NCBI RefSeq assembly: GCF_900176275.1 | Contig: NZ_FWXD01000020.1 | Span: 1-64,000, forward strand | Length of the DNA: 64,000 bases | Origin: Andreprevotia lacus DSM 23236 | GTDB lineage: Bacteria; Pseudomonadota; Gammaproteobacteria; Burkholderiales; Chitinibacteraceae | Direction: 5' to 3' | Shown here: piece by piece, positions 55,457-63,980 of the stretch | Position numbering within the stretch: the stretch's first letter is position 1 | Layout: each line of letters opens with the position of its first letter | Notes under the pieces: model-generated | Told to the model about the DNA's origin: nothing | The model's input: only the letters and a program-made list of their open reading frames with translations | Database searches by the model: none | Made by a program: the position numbers and the translations under genes

Positions 55457-56620
55457 TCACGGCGCCTGGGTGCTGCCTGGCCAAACGACCTGGTCATCGG
55501 CCAGATAGAGATGGCAGGGCTTGCCTTTTGAGTTTGCCTGGCAATAGTACATCGCCCATGCCTGTGGATCGTCGTAGTCAGAAGCAAATCCGCACCCGCC
55601 GCCCTCTGAAAATGCAAAAGCACGCGGAGACGCCGCGGTAGATACGTATTGCTTGTATTTTTCTTTGCATGCCGATACGGCATATTCAGGCAGCTTTGAA
55701 AAATCATTGAGCGCCGCATAACCGCTGCCGGTCAGCTTTTTATAACCATACTCCGGATAGGCTTCTTTGGTCGGCAGAGACAATGCAGCCAATTTGCGCT
55801 CGACAACTGGCCACCAGTATTTGTCGAATCCCTCGAGCGAGCCAAACAGCATGTGTCCATCGTCGCGAAATTTTTCAAGCACCACAAGCTCGGGCTTCTT
55901 GGGGCCTTTGCTATAGGCGGCATGCATTTTCCGGACGATATCCGGGGGGAATATCTTGTCATTTTCCGGATAGAGCCAGATTGAATCGAGTTTCGCGCTC
56001 GCGCCGACTTTTTCCGCAGCGTCAACCAGCGCACCCTCCCAATTGCAATCATCAAAGCGGACACCACCGGAGAAGTTCAGCACCAAACGCACCCCCGGCA
56101 CTGCTTCAGATGCCATGGCCAGCGTGGAAAACCCGCCAAAGGAATGCCCGGCCACGACAATCTTGTCTTGATCGATGTAGGGCAGTTTGCGCAGAAACCT
56201 GATTGACTCGGCCAGGTCCTTGCCTTGCTGTTCGGCAGTGGCCAGAACCGCACAGCTGGGCTGGTTGAAGGTGCCATCCGACTTGCTGAATCCGCGCGGC
56301 ATTGGCAGGGCAACCGCATACCCTCGTTTCAGAAATTCCTGCACCAGGATCGTATAGCGGTTTCTGGGCTGAAATGCAGGATTTCCCTTTTGCTTGCCAC
56401 CATTGATGACCAGCAGCGGAAACGGCCCGTCACCTTTGGGCTTGAACACGGTGGTTTCAAGCTTTGTTTTCATGCCCATGAAATTTTCATCCACGGGGAC
56501 CATGGCGATGGTTTCGCCCAAATCGGTGCGCAATGCCATCTCATTGCCTTGCGCCCAGGATGAAAGGGAAAAACACAAAAGTGCAGCCGTACAAAAAAGC
56601 AGGTATTTACCCAATTTCAT
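55457..56620 (-). CDS. Exported alpha/beta hydrolase (dienelactone-hydrolase-like)
   Basis: A 387-aa protein with a signal peptide (MKLGKYLLFCTAALLCFSLSSWA, then QGNEM). The nucleophile elbow is VVAGHSFGGFSTLAMAS near residue 165, the acid is probably in SIWLYPENDKIFPP, and the His in KFRDDGHMLFG. A 100-residue C-terminal extension with several Cys (VSACKEKYK, GGGCGFAS, YYCQANSKGKPCHLY) could be disulfide-rich and is unusual for the family. A GGAG ribosome site precedes ATG 56620. Substrate unknown; secreted esterase or peptidase activity is plausible. Confidence 0.82.
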   Translation of the reverse strand: MKLGKYLLFCTAALLCFSLSSWAQGNEMALRTDLGETIAMVPVDENFMGMKTKLETTVFKPKGDGPFPLLVINGGKQKGNPAFQPRNRYTILVQEFLKRGYAVALPMPRGFSKSDGTFNQPSCAVLATAEQQGKDLAESIRFLRKLPYIDQDKIVVAGHSFGGFSTLAMASEAVPGVRLVLNFSGGVRFDDCNWEGALVDAAEKVGASAKLDSIWLYPENDKIFPPDIVRKMHAAYSKGPKKPELVVLEKFRDDGHMLFGSLEGFDKYWWPVVERKLAALSLPTKEAYPEYGYKKLTGSGYAALNDFSKLPEYAVSACKEKYKQYVSTAASPRAFAFSEGGGCGFASDYDDPQAWAMYYCQANSKGKPCHLYLADDQVVWPGSTQAP

Positions 56621-56877
56621 AAAAACTCCTATCAAAAACGTATGGCTGAACTTCTATTTTTCCAACATGCCCGCAGACTTGATTGCAGAGGGATTGAATC
56701 CCGGCATGGCCATTTGAATAAAGAATGCAGAGGCATGCACCAAAAACACGGCACAAGGGGCTTGATCTGCCCCCGGCGTGTTCGGCAACCCTGCGTCGTA
56801 AAACGCAAAAACATCATCATCCGGGCCTGGTCGAGCAATGTGAATTGGCCGACGCTCGATGGGCGCGGCCCCTCGTG

Positions 56878-57528
56878 TCAAGACGGGCTTTGATTGGTCT
56901 TGATCGATTTCTGATATGCAGCCAGCTCCGACAACAGTGTCTGCCCCCAACGGCCCGTTTCCCCGATGGTGGCGGCGTGCAGCGAAGTGGCATAGGCAAG
57001 GATGATGCCGAACCCCTCTGTCAGAGGGGCGTCGGTTTCATGCTGGCCAGATCGATACTTGCACCAGCCAACACGCGATGCGGTAATGAGTTTCTCGAGT
57101 TCGAGCTGGGTCGATACGAACCGGATATGCCCCTCCGTGCCGCCAAATAGTGAATTGGCGGCCAGAAAGCTTGCCGAAGTCACGAGAGACACATATCCAT
57201 AGTGCTGCCAGCCCTCAAAGAATTCTCCAGGGCCTCCTGGCAGCAGCGGGAGCAGCAAGCCTACGGTCCCGAATAGCCATGCGCCGAAGCGGGTAATGCC
57301 GGAAATCCATGCACGGGTGACCCGGCGACGGAAATAGTAAAGAACCTCTGCCTCTGCAAGATCGTCAACCGCAGCGAAGAGCGTGTTTAATGATTGTTCG
57401 GCTTGCGAGGGAGCCCAATCCAGCCCTGCCGTTTTTTCCCGAAATGCCCGAATGCGCCGGGGGTCTTCCGGGCGAATTCTTCCAGACAACGCAAGCGGCG
57501 CGTTTTCCATGCGATATATCCAGGTCAT
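56878..57528 (-). CDS. SLATT-domain-like membrane protein
   Basis: A 216-aa protein. Residues 40-170 resemble SLATT (SMODS and SLOG-associating two-transmembrane) proteins: AEAEVLYYFRRRVTRAWISG, a first membrane helix FGAWLFGTVGLLLPLLPGG, a short loop GEFFEGWQHYGYVSL, a second helix, then FGGTEGHIRFVSTQLELEKLI with ASRVGW. SLATT proteins are pore-forming effectors of CBASS-like and other nucleotide-signalled defence systems. No nucleotidyltransferase or SLOG gene is adjacent, so it appears orphaned. The start could be ATG 57528 or 57510. Confidence 0.65.
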   Translation of the reverse strand: MTWIYRMENAPLALSGRIRPEDPRRIRAFREKTAGLDWAPSQAEQSLNTLFAAVDDLAEAEVLYYFRRRVTRAWISGITRFGAWLFGTVGLLLPLLPGGPGEFFEGWQHYGYVSLVTSASFLAANSLFGGTEGHIRFVSTQLELEKLITASRVGWCKYRSGQHETDAPLTEGFGIILAYATSLHAATIGETGRWGQTLLSELAAYQKSIKTNQSPS

Positions 57529-57792
57529 CGAGCAGAAATGACAAGCGTAGCAGTTGCCAGCAAGGCTGTCGCGGGCTCGGCCGATGTGGCTGGAAAATGC
57601 AAAATGCACACGCCCTGTTCGAAGCTGGCATTTTGCAAGCGGCATCTGCACCGTGGCGCACAGCTTGTGCTGAAGTACGCGCCATCGGGTAACAGGCGCC
57701 TCGCGGCGCCCTTTTCTGCTTGATACGGCCGGCCCGTGCCGTGTTCGCCCAGCTTCGGCAAACACGGCACGGGTCAGACCCGGATCAACCGC

Positions 57793-59319
57793 TTAGATGC
57801 TGGCCTGATACTCGGCCCACAGCACGCTCAGCCCCTGGCCCAGGATCTGGCGCAGCGCGGCGTCCCAGCTCCAGTTTTGCATGTCGCGCGCGCTGGCGTT
57901 CAGCTTGCGGGCAAAGTTGGGATCTTTGGTATCGGTCAGCCACTTGATGAAGAAGCCGGTTTCCGAATAGCCGGCATTGTAAAGCGCCCCCGGGCGGCGA
58001 ACAGCGGCAGGGTGCAGGCCCAGCTCGATGCGCACGTAGTCGGCCAAGCCTTCCACAAACGCGCTGCCTTCATTGTTGGCGCTGGCGTTGCGCGGCGTGT
58101 ATTGATAGCCGTGCGTGCCCTCGTGCGCAATCACGCCGATGACTTCATTGACCAGCGCTGCGTCGCTTTGCCCATTGCCGTTGTAGAAATTGACCAGATG
58201 CGCGGCGCTCATCCCCATGTTGATGACCGGCGGTTCGCCCGATTTCCAGCCGGGGTAGCCGTCCGGGTCAAGTTCGAAGCTGATGTCGGTAAACAGGTTG
58301 ATCTGGTCGTTTTCGTTGAAGTAGATCACGCGGTTGATGTCCAGCATCTGATCGGCGATCAGCTTGGACAAGTTGGGCATGACACGGTTGACGAGCTGGG
58401 AACCAGCGCTGCCCACAGCCTTGTCGGTCACCACGATATTGGGCGCGCGGAAGTGATCCCAGCCGCCCGTATTGCTGGCTGCCCAGGTGGTCAGCGTGAT
58501 GGGCGCGGTGGCCAGTGTTTTGCCATTGCCGTTGATGGCAGACACGCGGAAGGTATAGGCGGTGCCCGGGGTGAGGTTGTTGAGGATGGCGTAGCTCTGG
58601 TTGATGAGCGTGCTTTGCACCTCTTGATAGCTGCCATTGACCAGCTGCTCGACCACGTAGATTTCGTCGCCCGGGGCCTTGGCCCAGCTCAGGTTGATGC
58701 GCGTGGGCGAACCCACGGTGCCGTGAAACCCTGCCGGCGCAGTGCCGGTGCCGGCATCGCTTTTCTTGACGATGCGGATGCTGCTGGGCACATCGTTGAA
58801 GTTGTCGGCAAAGAAATTGGCGCGGTCGGAGGTGGCATACATGATGCGGCCACTGCCGGCGATCGGGGTTTCGGCATCAAACAGCAGCGCCACATAGCCA
58901 TTGGTGACCTTGAGCGAACTCAGGTCGTTGTCCTTGATGCCGCGCGCCAACAGATCGGCCTTGGTATAGCTGCCCACCGGCAAGCCGACGCCGTAGCCGG
59001 TGTAATCGATGCCTTCATAAAAGGTAGCCACCGGTGGCTGCAGCGAGCCCAGCAGCTTCCATGAATTGCCTTCGGTGCCGGTTGGCTGCTCGTTCTGCGT
59101 CCACCATTTGGCCTCGAACACCGAGCCATTGAAGGTGACACGGCTGCCGGCGGTATACACGGTGCCGGCATTCCAGGCCGGGTATTGCTCGGCCGTGGCA
59201 GTTTGTTGCTGGCCGTCTTGCACGCTGGCGGCATGGACGTTGCCGCCGCATGCCAGGCCGGCAAACAGCGATGCAATCAAGAAGCTGATTTTTGTAGTTT
59301 GTTTCACAGTCGTTTCCAT
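57793..59319 (-). CDS. Secreted chitin-binding basic-secretory-protein-type metallopeptidase
   Basis: A 508-aa multi-domain exported protein: signal peptide (to about 31); CBM5/12-like module (about 45-92, YPAWNAGTVYTAGSRVTFNG and KWWTQ); beta/gamma-crystallin-like module (about 98-190, FYEGIDYTGYGVGLPVGSY); fibronectin type III (about 200-285, PGTAYTFRVSAING); and a C-terminal BSP-type peptidase domain with IAHEGTHGYQY (HEGTH, zinc His near 399) and GSAFVEGLADYVRIELG. The family of plant and bacterial basic secretory proteins fits zincin-type peptidases. The crystallin-like module may bind Ca2+. Combined chitin binding suggests degradation of proteins on chitinous substrates. The upstream region is AT-rich. 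Confidence 0.85.
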   Translation of the reverse strand: METTVKQTTKISFLIASLFAGLACGGNVHAASVQDGQQQTATAEQYPAWNAGTVYTAGSRVTFNGSVFEAKWWTQNEQPTGTEGNSWKLLGSLQPPVATFYEGIDYTGYGVGLPVGSYTKADLLARGIKDNDLSSLKVTNGYVALLFDAETPIAGSGRIMYATSDRANFFADNFNDVPSSIRIVKKSDAGTGTAPAGFHGTVGSPTRINLSWAKAPGDEIYVVEQLVNGSYQEVQSTLINQSYAILNNLTPGTAYTFRVSAINGNGKTLATAPITLTTWAASNTGGWDHFRAPNIVVTDKAVGSAGSQLVNRVMPNLSKLIADQMLDINRVIYFNENDQINLFTDISFELDPDGYPGWKSGEPPVINMGMSAAHLVNFYNGNGQSDAALVNEVIGVIAHEGTHGYQYTPRNASANNEGSAFVEGLADYVRIELGLHPAAVRRPGALYNAGYSETGFFIKWLTDTKDPNFARKLNASARDMQNWSWDAALRQILGQGLSVLWAEYQASI

Positions 59320-59926
59320 TGATTGAGAGCCGCCGAATCAGGGCCTAACCGAGCAACAGGGCCAGCCTGGCTACGCGGTGAGGCGCAGCCGGCCAGCTCA
59401 AGGTGGCGGCTCTTGATGTAGAGCGGCGCGCCGTTGCCAGGATGGCAGCAGCGACCGACACTCCTTTCTAATTCCTTAAGAAGTGCGGGCGAAGCTTAAA
59501 AGATTATTGTTACAAATGACATTAGAAAATGCTTATTTCTGAAAGAAATTTGCAAATCACCGCCAGTAATTTGATTTTTGGAAAAATATTTTCCGATCTT
59601 GTCGGGGCGCCGGGCATGCGGCAAAGCAACGTTCAGCCGGCCGGCGCAAGGCTGGCGGGGCCACCAGAGCCACTGCCCGGCAGGCCACGTTACGCTCACC
59701 GGCGGTTCACCTTGTGCGGCCTGCGTTTCGCATGCCTTGCCAGCACCATTGCACGCAAGTTGGCCGGCGGCGGCCTTATCGTTCGTACTCCGTGCGGGCT
59801 TTTGGCATAATGCGCTGCCCAGGCATGAAAGGCGTGGCGTCGCATGCCCGTTCGCATCCGTCACAGGCTGCAAGCATGCGATCAGCCCCGGCGTTCGTCA
59901 TCACCGCTTTCAAGGACCGACCCATC
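59320..59926. other. Intergenic region with repeat remnant and promoter
   Basis: No gene. It has an AT-rich stretch (59500-59600), then a degraded 115-bp-element-like segment (about 59650-59770, CGTTACGCTCACCGGCGGTT and CGCATGCCTTGCCAGCACCA), and a promoter at 59782-59811. Confidence 0.6.
59782..59811 (+). promoter_or_regulatory. Promoter of exported-paralogue 1
   Basis: -35 TTCGTA, 18-base spacer, -10 CATAAT in the context GCTTTTGGCATAATG. The same block stands before both paralogues downstream, always with an 18-base spacer. Confidence 0.72.
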
Positions 59927-60676
59927 GTGAAGCCCAAACTCGTATCGCGCCTTGTTGCAGGTGCATTTCTCACCGTCGCTGCAAGCTGCAGCATGGCGGG
60001 TCAGATTGTGTCTGGCCTGGGTTGGATCGCACGCGAATCCATCACGACGGATGCACAAGCGGTCACTGCGCCCAAGGTAGGCTACATTTTCATCGGCGAT
60101 ATCGACGCGCGCCTGCAAGACCAGACCATCCAGATTCAATTCACGCTGGGTAGCCAGGCCACCTGGGCAACACCGGGTCTGGCCGCCAGCATCGTCATGA
60201 ACGATGGTGTAACCGGCCAGCCAGTAAGCCAGGGCAGCGCTGCCGGCCAGTACAGTGTTGTGGCGCTGGGCCTGAGTGCCGACTACAAAACGATGTTTGC
60301 CACGATCACCGTCCACAGCGGCACAAACGTGCTCGTCAAGCAGCCCGTGCTGGCCATCGCCGGTTCGGCCACTGCGGCGGACAACCCGCAAATCAATCAT
60401 CTGAAAACGGTGATCGATGGCCTCGATCAGTGCGACACCAGGACCAAGAGCCTGCAGGTCTCGTTCAAGCACTATATTGCCCTGAGCAACCCGGCCGCGC
60501 TGGCCACCGATGCGACCGCCGTGCCGGACGAACACGTACGTGCCGCCGCAACCAATACCGGCTCGTTGCTGACCTTCTCGCCCGGCATTTTCATGCAGGT
60601 AGAAGCCACGCCAGCAGCCGGCAAGCTGGCCGCCTATGCCGAACTGATCGCAGCCCGGCAGGATCAGGTGCTTTGA
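59927..60676 (+). CDS. Exported protein, tandem family member 1
   Basis: A 249-aa protein starting at GTG 59927 (VKPKLVSRLVAGAFLTVAASCSMAG). The start is fixed by alignment with the two following paralogues and by the ribosome site AAGGA 10-14 bases upstream. A signal peptide leads to GWIARESITTDAQAVT. The mature part is beta-rich with repeated polar motifs (IQIQFTLGSQATWATPGL, GVTGQPVSQGSAAGQYSVVAL), a central DQCDTRTKSLQVSFKHYIAL and no membrane segment. I do not recognise the family. It is about 85% identical to the next gene. Confidence 0.75.
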   Translation: MKPKLVSRLVAGAFLTVAASCSMAGQIVSGLGWIARESITTDAQAVTAPKVGYIFIGDIDARLQDQTIQIQFTLGSQATWATPGLAASIVMNDGVTGQPVSQGSAAGQYSVVALGLSADYKTMFATITVHSGTNVLVKQPVLAIAGSATAADNPQINHLKTVIDGLDQCDTRTKSLQVSFKHYIALSNPAALATDATAVPDEHVRAAATNTGSLLTFSPGIFMQVEATPAAGKLAAYAELIAARQDQVL

Positions 60677-60686
60677 TGCGGCATTA

Positions 60687-60801
60687 AGAGCCGCTAACAA
60701 AACCCAGTGAAGCGGTGCTGGCAAGGCACGCGAAACGCAGACAGTACAAGGCGTACGGCAAGTGAGCGTAACGCCGCCAGCAGGGTTTTGTTAGCGGCTC
60801 T
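60687..60801. repeat. 115-bp inverted-repeat element between paralogues 1 and 2
   Basis: Ends AGAGCCGCTAACAAAACCCA and GGGTTTTGTTAGCGGCTCT. Nearly identical to 34719-34833. It starts 10 bases after the stop codon and can fold into one long hairpin, so it may end the transcript. Confidence 0.85.
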
Positions 60802-60851
60802 AAACGCCCGCGCTTCCTTGCGCAAGCGGGAGAATGCCGCCACCCGGCAAG

Positions 60852-60873
60852 GGCATCTTTAGATGCCTTTTTT
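60852..60873 (+). terminator. Terminator between paralogues 1 and 2
   Basis: GGCATCT-tt-AGATGCC followed by six T residues. Confidence 0.85.
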
Positions 60874-60979
60874 CATGCCGCTGGCGAACAAGGGGCCAGC
60901 AGGCACAGTGGTTCACACTGCCACATGCGCGCGCGGCTGATGCAACGCAATACGCCAAGCCTGACACTGGATTTGCGCG

Positions 60980-61009
60980 ATTCGTGCTTTGTACCTGCTT
61001 TTGGCATAA
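60980..61009 (+). promoter_or_regulatory. Promoter of exported-paralogue 2
   Basis: -35 TTCGTG, 18-base spacer, -10 CATAAT, with the upstream block GGATTTGCGCGATTCGT shared with paralogue 3. Confidence 0.75.
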
Positions 61010-61108
61010 TGGCGCGCTGCGGGGGCATGGCGCCAGCGCCCCCCACTGTGACTCAAACTGCAACCAGCCCCGGCGCTTGTGATCACTGCTTTCAAGGACC
61101 TACTCATT

Positions 61109-61858
61109 GTGAAGCCAACACTCGTATCGCGCCTTGTTGCAGGTACATTCATCACTATCGCAGCCAGCTGCAGCTTGGCAGGCCAGATTCAGTCTTCCAA
61201 TACGTGGATTGCTCGCGAATCCATCACATCTGACGCGCAAACGCTAACGTCACCACAGATGAGCTATCGTTTCATCGGCGATATCGACGCGCGCCTGCAA
61301 GACCAGACCTTGCAGATTCAATTCACGCTGGGTAGCCAGGCCACCTGGGCAACGCCGGGTCTGGGCGCCAGCATCGTCATGAACGATGGTGTAACCGGCC
61401 AGCCAGTAAGCCAGGGCAGCGCTGCCGGCCAGTACAGCGTTGTGGCGCTGGGCCTGAGCGCCGACTACAAAACGGTGTTTGCCACGATCACCGTCCACAG
61501 CGGTACAAACGCGCTCGTCAAGCAGCCGGTGGTGGGCATCGCCGGTTCGGCCACTGCGGCAGACAACCCGCAAATCAATCATCTGAAAACGGTGATTGAT
61601 GGCCTCGACCAGTGCGACACCAGGACCAAGAGCCTGCAGGTATCGTTCAAACACTATGTTGCCCTGAGCAACCCGGCGGCGCTGGCCACCAATGCAACCG
61701 CCATACCGGACGAGCACACGCGTGCCGCCGCAACCAATACCAGCGCAATACTGACCTTCTCGCCCGGTATCTTCATCGAGGTGCAAGCGACGCCGGTTGC
61801 CGACAAGCTGGCCGCCTATGCAGCAGTGATCGCCGCCAGGCAGGATCGGGCACTTTGA
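61109..61858 (+). CDS. Exported protein, tandem family member 2
   Basis: A 249-aa protein starting at GTG 61109, with AAGGA upstream. It is nearly the same as member 1 (LVSRLVAGTFITIAASCSLAG; FTLGSQATWATPGLGASIVM). Same order of motifs, ending FSPGIFIEVQATPVADKLAAY. Recent duplication is clear, since the central part differs by only a few residues. Function unknown; secreted. Confidence 0.76.
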   Translation: MKPTLVSRLVAGTFITIAASCSLAGQIQSSNTWIARESITSDAQTLTSPQMSYRFIGDIDARLQDQTLQIQFTLGSQATWATPGLGASIVMNDGVTGQPVSQGSAAGQYSVVALGLSADYKTVFATITVHSGTNALVKQPVVGIAGSATAADNPQINHLKTVIDGLDQCDTRTKSLQVSFKHYVALSNPAALATNATAIPDEHTRAAATNTSAILTFSPGIFIEVQATPVADKLAAYAAVIAARQDRAL

Positions 61859-61915
61859 TGCTGTTTTGATCGCGCCCGCGGCAGTGCACAAGCGGACAGC
61901 ACAGCAGCAGCACGA

Positions 61916-61937
61916 GGGCATCTTCGGTGCCCTTTTT
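61916..61937 (+). terminator. Terminator after paralogue 2
   Basis: GGGCA-tcttcgg-TGCCC followed by five T residues; a stable TTCG-type loop. Confidence 0.85.
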
Positions 61938-62036
61938 CATGCGCTTGGCAAACCTCGACCCGGCACACCTAACCGGTCAACCGGCAATCGGTGCATACAG
62001 CCCCCATGTGCAATAACTGACACCGGATTTGCGTGA

Positions 62037-62066
62037 TTCGTATGTTGTATGTGCTTTTGGCATAAT
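62037..62066 (+). promoter_or_regulatory. Promoter of exported-paralogue 3
   Basis: -35 TTCGTA, 18-base spacer, -10 CATAAT. Same block as the two promoters upstream. Confidence 0.75.
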
Positions 62067-62179
62067 GGCGTGCCGAGGGATGTTGGGGCGACAGGGCCTC
62101 ACCTGCAGGTGCCCCACTGATACCCGGAATACAATCGGCCCAATGTCCGGAATTGCAGCCTTAAGGACCACATAAAATC

Positions 62180-62926
62180 GTGAACTCGCAACGCATTGCA
62201 CGTCTTATCGCTGGCGCATTTGCTGTCATCACCGCTAGCAACAGCTTTGCGGGTCAGGCCCAGTCGGCATATATGACCCTCGCACGTGAATCCATCACAT
62301 CCGATGCACAGACCTTGCGCATACCCAGTGTTGCCTATCGTTTTTCGGGCGACATTGATGCACGCGTGCAAGACCAGACCTTCCAGATCCAGTTTACCCT
62401 GGCCGGCAAAGCCACTTGGGCGACACCCGGTTTGGCATCCTCCATCGTATTGACCGACGGCATATTTGCCACACCCGTCACGCAAGGCAACACCGCCGGC
62501 CAATATAGTGTGACTGCACTGGCTTTGAGTGCGGACAACAAAACCCTGTATGCCACGCTGACGATACACAGCAGCGTGAACGCACTGGTCAGGCAGCCGA
62601 TTGTTTCCATCGCCAGTGCAAGCACGGCTTCGGACAATCCGCAGATCAACAACATGAAGTCGGTCATCGACGATATAGACCAATGCGATACGGCGGTTAA
62701 AAGCCAGGCTGTCTCGATCAAACACTATGTTGCCTTGAGCAATCCGGCAGCGCTGGCCACCGATGCCAACGCGATTCCGGACGAGCATGTTCGTTCGAAC
62801 GCAACGAATACCACCAACCTGTTTACCTTCTCGCCCGGCATCCTCATGCAGGTGCAGGTCACGCCGGCAGGCAGCACGCTGGCCCATGCCGTGGCCGCAG
62901 CACGGCAAAATCCGGCACGGGCCTGA
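62180..62926 (+). CDS. Exported protein, tandem family member 3
   Basis: A 248-aa protein starting at GTG 62180 (VNSQRIARLIAGAFAVITASNSFAG), again with AAGGA upstream. It is more diverged from members 1 and 2 but keeps ARESITSDAQTL, GDIDARVQDQTFQIQFTL, AGQYSVTALALSADNKT and DQCDT-KSQAVSIKHYVALSNPAALATDANAIPDEHVR. Use of GTG in all three is a family feature. Function unknown; secreted. Confidence 0.76.
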   Translation: MNSQRIARLIAGAFAVITASNSFAGQAQSAYMTLARESITSDAQTLRIPSVAYRFSGDIDARVQDQTFQIQFTLAGKATWATPGLASSIVLTDGIFATPVTQGNTAGQYSVTALALSADNKTLYATLTIHSSVNALVRQPIVSIASASTASDNPQINNMKSVIDDIDQCDTAVKSQAVSIKHYVALSNPAALATDANAIPDEHVRSNATNTTNLFTFSPGILMQVQVTPAGSTLAHAVAAARQNPARA

Positions 62927-62956
62927 TTTTCCCTGCCCCATCTGCCGGCCCAATAA

Positions 62957-62980
62957 AAAGGGCATTTTTCAGTGCCCTTT
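62957..62980. terminator. Convergent terminator after paralogue 3
   Basis: AAAGGGCA-tttttcag-TGCCCTTT. It has A-runs and T-runs on the sides, so it can serve both this gene and the minus-strand gene at 63013. Confidence 0.75.
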
Positions 62981-63012
62981 CCATCACAAGCCAACCATCA
63001 CCAGGTACGCGG

Positions 63013-63552
63013 CTAATCGCGATGGGCAATGGTGATGCGCTGCAGCAAGGCAGCAAACACGCTTGCGTCCTCGGCAAAATGCGCAACATCGGAATACAGC
63101 GTTGCCGTATAGGATAACTGCGCCGTTTTGTCGAAATACACCACCGAGCGGCGCGGCTCGCCTTCTGCAGTGAGATAGGCCACCTGATCGGCTGGCACAT
63201 TGCCCAGTCTGGCCGGCTCGCGTTTTCCGATCAATCTGGTACCCGGCACGGCCAGCAATTGATCCACCACCTGCGCGGCGCTGTCCGTGTCCGGGTCTTC
63301 GGCCGAGACGAACACATCCATCATGCGTTTTTCCGCAATGATGAACAATGCGCCATGATTCGGTGCAGGTGGCTTGTCGACATACATCCTGATGCCGGGC
63401 ACCTGCTGCACCACCAGCCCGTAGTGCTGGTTGATATACGCGCCTTTCCTGATCTGCGCATGGCTGGTTTTCTGTTTCTCCCAATTTGAAATCGGGGCAG
63501 AAAAGCAGGCTGCAGAAATCACGAGCATGAATACCAGCAGCAGCGTTTTCAT
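63013..63552 (-). CDS. Small exported protein paired with the glucosaminidase-like gene
   Basis: A 179-aa protein with an N-terminal signal peptide (MKTLLLVFMLVISAACFSA). The mature part is alpha/beta with YINQHYGLVVQQVPGIRMYV and PRRSVVYFDKTAQLSYTATLYS. I do not recognise the family. Its start overlaps the upstream gene stop (ATGA, 63549-63552), so the two are coupled. A periplasmic immunity or modulator protein for the upstream enzyme is possible, without direct support. Confidence 0.6.
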   Translation of the reverse strand: MKTLLLVFMLVISAACFSAPISNWEKQKTSHAQIRKGAYINQHYGLVVQQVPGIRMYVDKPPAPNHGALFIIAEKRMMDVFVSAEDPDTDSAAQVVDQLLAVPGTRLIGKREPARLGNVPADQVAYLTAEGEPRRSVVYFDKTAQLSYTATLYSDVAHFAEDASVFAALLQRITIAHRD

Positions 63553-63980
63553 TTTACTGCGCACTCGCCTTTATGCTTGACCACGGAAAGGTAGGTGTTG
63601 GTGAACTTGATGTAGTAAACGGGGTTGACCGTGTTGTAGGGCACTTTTTTCATGCCGGCGATCCAGTCTTGCAGCGTCGAAACGCCGTAGAAGTGTTGTT
63701 TGTATTTTGTCGTGAAATAGTCGATGCATGCTTGGTAAGTCGGAAAATGCAGGTTCCGGCCGCCTGCTTTCGTCAGCCCGAAAATATTGTGCAGCAGCTT
63801 ATTATGCTCATCCCTGCCCCATGTATCTTCAAACGCAACGAGGGCCAGCAAAAAATCCTCGTTGGTTGCGAGATTGCGCGCCATGGGGCGAATCAGCGGG
63901 ATATAGGCATCGAAAAATTCTTGAAAGTTGGGGTTGCAGGCCACGCGCGTATCTTCCTGTCGCGAACACGAAAAACACAT
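63549..63980 (-). CDS. Glucosaminidase-like protein, N-terminus uncertain at window edge
   Basis: The visible 143 aa contain FLLALVAFEDTWGRDEHNKLLHNIFGLTKAGGRN, then FPTYQACIDYFTTKYKQHFYG and PVYYIKFTNTYLSVV, which resembles FlgJ/endo-N-acetylglucosaminidase-type peptidoglycan hydrolases (catalytic Glu in the first helix, N-x-F-G-L, S/T-Y-x-x-x-x-D-Y). ATG 63980 is used here, but the upstream frame is open to the window end (20 bases), so the gene may be longer. No signal peptide is visible. It could be a cell-wall-cutting effector; peptidoglycan is inferred from the family. Confidence 0.6.
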   Translation of the reverse strand: MCFSCSRQEDTRVACNPNFQEFFDAYIPLIRPMARNLATNEDFLLALVAFEDTWGRDEHNKLLHNIFGLTKAGGRNLHFPTYQACIDYFTTKYKQHFYGVSTLQDWIAGMKKVPYNTVNPVYYIKFTNTYLSVVKHKGECAVK

